Origin: Bryobacterales bacterium | GTDB taxonomy: Bacteria; Acidobacteriota; Terriglobia; Bryobacterales; Bryobacteraceae | Reading direction: 5' to 3' | Length of the DNA stretch: 7,475 nucleotides | NCBI GenBank assembly: GCA_009697495.1 | Contig: SHUN01000133.1 | Location: 1 to 7,475 of the forward strand | Shown here: positions 1 to 4,358 of the stretch, in pieces | Layout: each line of letters begins with the position of its first letter | Position numbering within the stretch: position 1 is the first letter of the stretch | Notes under the pieces: generated by a model | The model's input: the letters and a program-made list of their open reading frames with translations, nothing else | What the model was told of the DNA's origin: nothing | Database searches by the model: none | Translations under genes and position numbers: made by a program

Positions 1-18
1 GCCGGCCTTTTCTTCCGG

Positions 19-312
19 TCAGCTATATTGGGCGATGGCCATCAGCGGCGGAGGCGAGGTGTCGCGCAACATGCGGGCGATGAGGAGAAGTTTGGCGTCC
101 ACCTCGCCCATCTTTTCTTCGATCAGCGCCAAGCGGAGACGCAGGACATCATCGGTCTCCAGCTTGCCGCCGGGAGTATTCAGGACGGCGCATCGGGCGA
201 AGTCGGAAATGCTGCGGGCACCGCCCGTTTCGCAAGCCTCTCGCAGGCTCTGGAACTCGTCTTCGCTCACTCGGAAGTTGACCAACCGGTTGCGTGGTTT
301 CGTTACTGCCAT
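19..312 (-). CDS. Small ribbon-helix-helix DNA-binding protein (MobC/CopG-like)
   Basis: A 97-residue protein. Residues about 8-45 look like a ribbon-helix-helix fold: a short beta strand (RLVNFRVSEDEF), a first helix (EFQSLREACETGG) and a second helix (SISDFARCAVL). The middle (about 50-85) is a charged, heptad-like helix (DVLRLRLALIEEKMGEVDAK) that could dimerise as a coiled coil. Proteins of this type are either transcriptional repressors, often of their own gene, or accessory DNA-binding proteins such as MobC of relaxosomes. There is no relaxase, transfer gene or toxin in view, so the partner is unknown. The ATG at 312-310 is supported by an AGAGGT Shine-Dalgarno-like site 7 bases upstream. 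It is divergent from the metallo-hydrolase gene. The fold call is fairly safe; the role is not established. Confidence 0.72.
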   Translation of the reverse strand: MAVTKPRNRLVNFRVSEDEFQSLREACETGGARSISDFARCAVLNTPGGKLETDDVLRLRLALIEEKMGEVDAKLLLIARMLRDTSPPPLMAIAQYS

Positions 313-319
313 TGTCGTT

Positions 320-325
320 ACCTCT
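320..325 (-). promoter_or_regulatory. Ribosome binding site of the ribbon-helix-helix gene
   Basis: AGAGGT on the minus strand, 7 bases before the ATG at 312-310. It supports that start. It overlaps by two bases the inverted repeat at 324-335, so a protein bound there could also affect expression of this gene. Confidence 0.5.
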
Positions 326-335
326 ATTGGAATAG
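324..335. repeat. Perfect inverted repeat CTATT-GG-AATAG (possible operator)
   Basis: CTATTGGAATAG is a perfect 5-base inverted repeat around GG, just upstream of the ribbon-helix-helix gene start. With the flanking CT it gives CTCTATT (322-328), which recurs at 408-414. Autoregulation is common in ribbon-helix-helix families, so an operator role is a fair inference, but it rests on sequence symmetry alone. Confidence 0.3.
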
Positions 336-407
336 TGTCGGCTGAAAGACAAAAATCTCAGGGTTGTTGTCGATTTGTGCGAAATCGGTACTACATGGGG
401 CGCGGTA

Positions 408-418
408 CTCTATTAGAG
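408..418. repeat. Inverted repeat CTCTA-T-TAGAG (possible second operator)
   Basis: CTCTATTAGAG is a perfect 5-base inverted repeat around a single T. Its left half CTCTATT is identical to 322-328, 86 bases away on the other side of the divergent intergenic region. Its right end runs into the Shine-Dalgarno-like stretch of the hydrolase gene. It may be a second binding site for the divergent ribbon-helix-helix protein, or chance. Confidence 0.25.
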
Positions 419-423
419 CGAGG
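416..423 (+). promoter_or_regulatory. Shine-Dalgarno-like GAGCGAGG before the hydrolase gene
   Basis: GAGCGAGG ends 5 bases before the ATC at 429 and 8 bases before the CTT at 432, whereas it lies 23 bases before the TTG at 447. Its position therefore favours initiation well upstream of the TTG, at a codon that is not a standard start. Confidence 0.35.
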
Positions 424-428
424 CCGCT

Positions 429-1199
429 ATCCTTAAAATCTGCGTTTTGGCATCTTCGAGTTCGGGCAACTGTTTGTTCATCGGCACGGACAAGACGCGC
501 CTGCTGGTGGATACGGGGCTGAGCCGCCGGGAGACGATGGCGCGATTGGCGTCCATCGGGGAGAGCCTTGACAAGATCGACGCGATCCTCATCACGCATG
601 AACACTGCGACCATATTCTGGGCCTGCCGGTGATCGCGCGCACGGTAGGCAAACCGGTTTACTGCACGCACCTGACGGCGGAATCGCTCGACTGGGAGGC
701 GATCAAGGCACCGAAGGAGACGTTCGCGGCGGGTACCGGATTCACGATTGGCGACATTGAAATCGGGAGCTTTACGATCCCGCACGACGCGGTGGACCCG
801 GTGGGATTTACGCTCCGCGCGGATGGCGTCCGGGCCAGTGTGGTGACCGATTTGGGCTATATGCCGGACTCGATTAAGATGCATTTGCGGGGCACGGATT
901 TGTTGCTGCTGGAGTCGAATCATAACCTGGAAATGCTGAAGGTGGGGCCGTATCCGTGGTCGATCAAGCAGCGGATCATGGGGCGCAAGGGGCATCTTTC
1001 CAATGACGCGGCGTACGACTTTATTACGCAGGATATGGACTCGTCGGTATCGACTTTGATCCTGGGGCATTTGAGCGAGAACACAAATTATCCGACGCTG
1101 GTGGAGCAGATGGCGGAGCAGGCGCTGGAAGCGCGCGGGGTGACGCCGCGGCTGCATGTGGCGGAGCCGAGGAAACAGACGCCGGTGTTTTTGTATTGA
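429..1199 (+). CDS. WalJ/YycJ-type metallo-beta-lactamase-fold hydrolase
   Basis: A metallo-beta-lactamase-fold protein of the WalJ/YycJ type, a cytosolic group described as nuclease-like with two bound metals. Counting from the TTG at 447 as residue 1 (250 residues), the metal motif HEHCDH is at 51-56, followed by His113 (IPHDAVDP), Asp135 (VVTDLGY), the family block LLLLESNHN (152-160), GRKGHLSN with His183, and LILGHLSEN with His208. The set looks complete. The start is uncertain: homologues that I recall begin like MKxCVLASSSSGN, and here the codons for LKICV lie in frame directly before the TTG, after a TAG stop at 414-416. I give 429 (ATC, giving ILKICVLASSSSGN) as the likely biological start; the first standard start is TTG at 447, which would remove most of the first beta strand. 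Next gene on this strand is purB, 450 bases away. Confidence 0.85.
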   Translation: MLKICVLASSSSGNCLFIGTDKTRLLVDTGLSRRETMARLASIGESLDKIDAILITHEHCDHILGLPVIARTVGKPVYCTHLTAESLDWEAIKAPKETFAAGTGFTIGDIEIGSFTIPHDAVDPVGFTLRADGVRASVVTDLGYMPDSIKMHLRGTDLLLLESNHNLEMLKVGPYPWSIKQRIMGRKGHLSNDAAYDFITQDMDSSVSTLILGHLSENTNYPTLVEQMAEQALEARGVTPRLHVAEPRKQTPVFLY

Positions 1200-1239
1200 G
1201 GCGGGCAGGCGTCGATGCTACGCCGCGTCGTCAGCAAAT

Positions 1240-1479
1240 TCATGCGAATATCGAAACAAAATCACTGGCGGAAATCATCTGCTTGGATTTGTGGCGATGG
1301 AGGGTCAGTAGTCCGTCTTTGTCGCCCGTTACGAGGTAGCCGGGCTTGATCAACTCGGCAACCCTAGGCTTTTGGAGCGTGGCGCGCAGTTCGTCTAGAT
1401 GCTCCGCGCAGCAGAGGAAGGTAAATCCGCCATCTTCCCAGGCGCTTTATATGCCGGCTGTCTCCAGCAGCACCCTCAT
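1240..1479 (-). pseudogene. Decayed PIN-domain toxin (VapC-like), internally deleted
   Basis: Read on the minus strand from ATG at 1479-1477 the frame gives MRVLLETAGI, then TAA (1449-1447), then SAWEDGGFTFLCCAEHLDEL..., and ends PGYLVTGDKDGLLTLHRHKS...ASDFVSIFA with TGA at 1242-1240. This matches the PIN-domain plan MRVLLDTNVLIS ... W.dGrF.lv.Se.LL.El ... YLVTGDK.LL.L ... ItparEF. Only about 80 codons remain where the family normally has about 135-145. The catalytic Asp of the DTN motif is Glu, the Asn is gone, and the segment between the ELIKPG helix and YLVTGD, which should carry the D.DD acidic cluster, is missing, as is the stretch between LIS and W. PIN toxins are Mg-dependent RNases that cleave RNA; this one cannot be active. 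No standard annotation would call it because of the stop and the deletions. Confidence 0.75.
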
Positions 1480-1631
1480 CAACCTTTGCCAGGCGCTGCT
1501 TTGGCACGGCGTTCCCGGTGGACCTCACGGACCGCTTCGTCGTGGCCGCTATTGTAGTACTGGCAACTTTTCCAATTCGCTTTTGCGCCGGACGGCAAGC
1601 GCCTGGCTCGGAAATAGCGGCCTTTCCTACA
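1479..1631 (-). pseudogene. Probable remnant of the antitoxin/partner gene of the PIN toxin
   Basis: In the frame that ends with TGA at 1481-1479 the minus strand encodes a tail ending HDEAVREVHRERRAKAAPGKG. Its stop overlaps the toxin ATG (TGATG), the arrangement expected of a coupled antitoxin-toxin pair. The frame is closed by TAA at 1634-1632 and has no ATG, so the front of the gene is missing or shifted out of frame. The charged, helical tail would suit the C-terminus of a small antitoxin, but I cannot assign a family, and it may be only chance open frame next to a real toxin relic. The overlap with the toxin start is the main argument. Confidence 0.4.
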
Positions 1632-1648
1632 TTAGACTTGTAAGAAGC

Positions 1649-2959
1649 ATGATTGAACGCTACACGCGGCCCGAGATGGGGCGCATTTGGAATGACGAGA
1701 ATAAATACGCCTGTTGGCTGGAGGTGGAGATCGCCGCGAGCGAGGCGCTGGCCGAACTTGGGGAGGTCCCGGAAGACGCCGCGGTTGCGCTGCGGGCTCA
1801 TGCCGCGGTCGATGTCGAACGGCTGTTCGCCATTGAACGCGAAGTGAAGCATGACGTGATCGCCTTCACCACGGCGGTCGCCGAGAAGATGGCGGCGGCG
1901 GGGAAGAGCGAAGCCTCGCGGTGGTTCCACTATGGGATGACTTCCAATGACGTCGTGGATACCGCGCAGGCGCTGCAGGTGATGCAGTCGGCGGGGTTGC
2001 TACTGGCGGGCGTGGATTCGCTGTTGGCTGTGTTGAAGACACGGGCGCATGAGTTCCAGCACACGGTTCAAATGGGCCGGACGCATGGGATTCACGCCGA
2101 GCCGTATACGTTTGGCTTGAAGATGGCGCTGTGGTTTGACGAGTTGCGGCGGAACCGGAAGCGGCTCGCCGACGCGGCTGAAGACATGCGGTGCGGGAAG
2201 ATCTCGGGCGCGGTTGGCACGTTTGGACACATTGGCCCGGAGGCGGAAGAAAAAATCTGCGCGCGGCTGGGGCTGCGGCCGGCGGCCATCGCTTCGCAGG
2301 TGATCAGCCGGGATTCTCATGCGGCGTTGATCAGCGCGCTGGCGTTGATCGCGGCGACTTGCGAGAAGATTGCCATGGAAGTGCGCCACTTGCAACGGAC
2401 CGAAGTCCGGGAGGCCGAGGAGCCATTCGCGCCCGGACAAAAGGGTTCGAGCGCGATGCCGCACAAGCGCAACCCGGTGACCTGCGAACAGATTTGCGGG
2501 CTAGCGCGGGTGGTTCGCGGGAACGTCAACGCCGCCTACGAGAACATCTCGCTTTGGCATGAGCGCGATATTTCGCATTCGTCGGTGGAACGCGTGATTC
2601 TGCCGGATTCCTGCATTTTGACGGATTATTTGCTGGCAAAGACGATTTGGCTCGTTGGCGGCATGCGGGTGAATCCGGAGCGGATGCTGCGAAATTTGAA
2701 TCTGACGCAGGGGCTGATTTTCAGCGGGCAGTTACTCCTCGACTTGACTGCCGGGGGGATGCTGCGGGAGCAAGCCTACAAGCTGGTGCAGACGCACGCG
2801 ATGCAGTCCTGGGAGACCGAGTCAAACTTCCGGGCGGCGATTGAGAACGACCCGGCGGTCCGGGCGCATTTGAGCCTGGAAAAGATTGGGGCGGCGTTTT
2901 CCATGGACCGGCAGTTGGCCAATGTGGGTAAGATCTTTGAAAGGGTGTTTGCCGAATGA
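1649..2959 (+). CDS. purB: Adenylosuccinate lyase
   Basis: A 436-residue member of the fumarase/aspartase superfamily, about the usual length for bacterial PurB (about 430). It catalyses two fumarate-releasing steps of purine synthesis: SAICAR to AICAR, and adenylosuccinate to AMP. It acts in the cytosol as a homotetramer. Visible motifs: MIERYTRPEMGRIW start; KHDV with His68; TSNDVVDTA (98-106); GRTHGIHAEP with His146, the likely general acid; the mobile signature loop GQKGSSAMPHKRNP (263-276) with the catalytic Ser at 267/268; and ERDISHSSVER (305-315). The ATG at 1649 is chosen because the family sequence begins exactly there. The frame stays open for 101 more codons upstream, but that stretch has no PurB similarity and is antisense to a toxin relic. 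The ribosome site is weak (AAGAAG immediately before the ATG). Overlaps the next gene by ATGA. Confidence 0.95.
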   Translation: MIERYTRPEMGRIWNDENKYACWLEVEIAASEALAELGEVPEDAAVALRAHAAVDVERLFAIEREVKHDVIAFTTAVAEKMAAAGKSEASRWFHYGMTSNDVVDTAQALQVMQSAGLLLAGVDSLLAVLKTRAHEFQHTVQMGRTHGIHAEPYTFGLKMALWFDELRRNRKRLADAAEDMRCGKISGAVGTFGHIGPEAEEKICARLGLRPAAIASQVISRDSHAALISALALIAATCEKIAMEVRHLQRTEVREAEEPFAPGQKGSSAMPHKRNPVTCEQICGLARVVRGNVNAAYENISLWHERDISHSSVERVILPDSCILTDYLLAKTIWLVGGMRVNPERMLRNLNLTQGLIFSGQLLLDLTAGGMLREQAYKLVQTHAMQSWETESNFRAAIENDPAVRAHLSLEKIGAAFSMDRQLANVGKIFERVFAE

Positions 2960-3588
2960 TCGTGAATCCAGCATTGGAGCAGTATATTGCCGATCTGTTG
3001 CCGGCTCGGGATCCGGTGCTGGCGGAGATGGAGGCGTATGCGTTCGCCAATCGGATCAACATCATCGGCCCCGGTTGCGCGACGATTCTGGCGCAACTGG
3101 TTTTGATGACCGGGGCGCGGCGGATTTTTGAACTGGGCTCGGCGATTGGGTACTCGACCATTTGGCTGGCGCGCGCGGCGGGGCCCGAAGCCGAGATCCA
3201 CTACTCCGATGGCGACCGGGAGAACGCGGAGCGAGCGCGGGGGTATTTTGAACGGGCTGGAGTGGCGGACCGGATCACGATTCATACCGGGGATGCGCTG
3301 GCGGCGCTGGCGGCTACGGCGGGCGAATTCGACATGATATTTAATGATGTGGACAAGGAGGGGTATCCGGACGTTCACGCGGTAGCCCCGGACCGGGTAC
3401 GGGTGGGCGGCGTTTTCGTAACGGACAACACGCTGTGGAAGGCCCGCGTTTTGGATCCACAGGATGCGGAGACTGAGGGGGTTGACACCTTTAACCGGCG
3501 GATCTTCGCCGATGCGCGGTTTCTGACGAGCCTGATTCCGTTGCGGGACGGAATGACGCTGGGGATCAAAATAGGGCGTTCAGCTTAA
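2956..3588 (+). CDS. Class I SAM-dependent O-methyltransferase (Methyltransf_3 / COMT-like)
   Basis: A 210-residue cytosolic methyltransferase of the cation-dependent catechol/caffeoyl-CoA type. SAM-binding motif I is FELGSAIGYST (58-68); the acidic residue after strand 2 is in YSDGDREN (83-90); metal-binding residues are seen as Asp131 (IFNDVDKEGY) and Asp157-Asn158 (VTDNTLW). The C-terminal strand pair (LTSLIPLRDGMTLGIK) is typical of the family. The methyl acceptor cannot be told from the sequence; relatives act on vicinal hydroxyls of catechols, and many bacterial ones are unassigned. The ATG at 2956 sits inside the end of purB (ATGA overlap, 4 bases), with AAGGG at 2941-2945 as a ribosome site 10 bases upstream, so translation is probably coupled to purB. 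A role in purine synthesis is not implied by this. Confidence 0.9.
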   Translation: MIVNPALEQYIADLLPARDPVLAEMEAYAFANRINIIGPGCATILAQLVLMTGARRIFELGSAIGYSTIWLARAAGPEAEIHYSDGDRENAERARGYFERAGVADRITIHTGDALAALAATAGEFDMIFNDVDKEGYPDVHAVAPDRVRVGGVFVTDNTLWKARVLDPQDAETEGVDTFNRRIFADARFLTSLIPLRDGMTLGIKIGRSA

Positions 3589-3624
3589 GCCGGGGTGGGT
3601 AGGTCTAAGTACCCCTTCTAAGCT
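3582..3624 (+). terminator. Interrupted hairpin across the methyltransferase stop codon
   Basis: AGCTTA (3582-3587) pairs with TAAGCT (3619-3624), and inside it GGGGT (3592-3596) pairs with ACCCC (3611-3615), leaving a small internal loop and a 14-base apical loop. The stop codon TAA (3586-3588) lies in the outer stem. No T-run follows, so it is not a classic intrinsic terminator. It may end or stabilise the purB-methyltransferase transcript. Confidence 0.3.
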
Positions 3625-3810
3625 GCCCCATCCAGGCGCAAAAATGCTATTGGTTAGCGGTTATCATTAACGAGAAAGACGTTCTTTTTCAGTTAGATGA
3701 ATAATGTGTGATACATCTGCAAACAGGGCTTTTGGAAAAGAACTAGTCCTTAGGGCAATTTGGTACTTGGCAAACTTCGTATATCTCCTACACTGGGGAT
3801 GGAGATATTG
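3589..3810 (+). promoter_or_regulatory. Intergenic region, AT-rich for this window, upstream of the receiver gene
   Basis: 222 bases with no gene that I can support, clearly richer in A and T (about 3640-3760) than the flanking coding DNA, as expected of a promoter region. It holds AATAAT at 3700-3705 as the best -10-like hexamer, with only a poor -35 (AAGACG, 18 bases upstream). It also holds GTTCTTTT (3681-3688) with its exact reverse complement AAAAGAAC (3736-3743), a small hairpin AAAGA-CGT-TCTTT (3675-3687), and AGATG...CATCT (3695-3718) flanking the AATAAT. The promoter of the receiver gene is most likely here, but no start site can be fixed by eye. Confidence 0.4.
3801..3804 (+). promoter_or_regulatory. 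Ribosome binding site that fixes the receiver gene start
   Basis: GGAG, 6 bases before the ATG at 3811. This favours 3811 over the upstream TTG at 3760 and ATG at 3799, neither of which has a comparable site, and over ATG at 3847 and 3859 just before the domain. Confidence 0.5.
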
Positions 3811-4254
3811 ATGGCAGCAGCCAATTGTCCTGTGTACCCAACCCCGATGGCCTATGAGATGGCCAAAGTACTATTAGTTGACGACGACCCGGCATCGCGG
3901 CTGACGCTGCAGACGGTTCTGCGGGCGGGGGGATATGGGGTAGACACGGCGGCATCGGCGGCGGAAGCCATTGCGAAGATGGACGTAACGGAATACTCCT
4001 TAATCCTGAGTGACTTGCACATGGAGTCGTTCGAATCTGGACTTCGGGTTGTGGCTCACGCGCGCGGGTTGGACTACCGGCCGGCGACGGCGATATTATC
4101 GACGTGGCAGCCGGAGCAGTATGAGACCGCGAAGATGGCGGGCACGATGTTGATTGAGCCGGAGAATATACCGGAGCTGCTGGGGCAGGTGGCGGGGATG
4201 ATTTCGGACCGGGCGGCGCGGCGGCTGAGCCGGAGCATGCGGGCGCGGAATTAG
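3811..4254 (+). CDS. Single-domain response regulator with atypical receiver
   Basis: A 147-residue protein made of one receiver domain and no output domain. Strand 1 and the acidic pair are in KVLLVDDDPASR (Asp24-26); the phospho-acceptor is Asp68 in LILSDLHM; the Thr/Ser switch position is Ser97 in TAILSTW; but the near-invariant Lys of strand 5 (usually xKP) is Glu116 in MLIEPENIPEL. Lys normally contacts the phosphoryl group, so phosphorylation or its effect is probably altered. The last 15 residues are basic and Arg-rich (RAARRLSRSMRARN). Residues 1-17 before the domain are not conserved-looking; the start could also be ATG 3847 or 3859. It converges with the hybrid kinase gene, so it has its own promoter. 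Such stand-alone receivers act by protein-protein contact or as phosphate sinks; the partner here is not known. Confidence 0.82.
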   Translation: MAAANCPVYPTPMAYEMAKVLLVDDDPASRLTLQTVLRAGGYGVDTAASAAEAIAKMDVTEYSLILSDLHMESFESGLRVVAHARGLDYRPATAILSTWQPEQYETAKMAGTMLIEPENIPELLGQVAGMISDRAARRLSRSMRARN

Positions 4255-4271
4255 CGGCTACCGGCTACCGG
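4255..4271. repeat. Short tandem repeat CGGCTAC x 2.4
   Basis: Two exact copies of CGGCTAC followed by CGG, directly after the stop codon of the receiver gene. It is too short to name; probably slippage in non-coding DNA. Confidence 0.35.
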
Positions 4272-4274
4272 TGT

Positions 4275-4320
4275 TGCCATGCGTGGCAGGCTTAAGTATG
4301 CTGATCGGCGCGGGGATCAG
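4275..4320. repeat. Two perfect small hairpins in the convergent intergenic region
   Basis: TGCCA-TGCG-TGGCA (4275-4288) and CTGATC-GGCGCGGG-GATCAG (4301-4320). Both are symmetrical and could form in transcripts from either side. Neither is followed by a T-run on either strand, so they are at best weak or Rho-assisted ends for the two convergent genes. Confidence 0.3.
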
Positions 4321-4322
4321 AC

Positions 4323-4342
4323 AATTCCGGCATCGGATTTTT
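4323..4342 (+). terminator. Possible intrinsic terminator of the receiver gene
   Basis: AATTCCG-GCAT-CGGATTT forms a 6-pair stem with one T-T mismatch, and the right arm runs into a stretch of five T (4338-4342). It lies 69 bases after the receiver stop codon. The stem is short and the T stretch is partly used in it, so the call is weak. Confidence 0.35.
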
Positions 4343-4358
4343 CAGCAACACGGCACCA

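Noticed and set aside
1..18. Ribosome site (GGAAGAAAAGG on the minus strand) of a further gene downstream of the ribbon-helix-helix gene
   Set aside because: Purine-rich stretch directly after the stop codon is suggestive, but the following gene, if any, is outside the window.
367..394. Possible sigma-70 promoter TTGTCG-16-TACTAC for the hydrolase
   Set aside because: The -35 is fair but the -10 is poor and the spacing short; no better than chance in a region of this size.
324..1157. Long open frame of 277 codons on the minus strand opposite the hydrolase
   Set aside because: Arg/Gln/His-rich low-complexity product with no motif, wholly antisense to a gene with a full set of metal-binding motifs; a by-product of GC-rich codon bias.
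1604..1633. Promoter TGGCTC-18-TACATT for purB
   Set aside because: Both hexamers are weak matches and the spacing is not optimal; purB surely needs a promoter in 1200-1648 but I cannot place it.
1364..1930. Minus-strand open frame of 188 codons spanning the purB start
   Set aside because: Its product shows no family motif, and it runs in a different frame from the toxin relic and antisense to conserved PurB residues.
3760..3810. N-terminal extension of the receiver from a TTG at 3760
   Set aside because: No ribosome site at the TTG, while GGAG sits 6 bases before the ATG at 3811; the extra residues show no receiver features.
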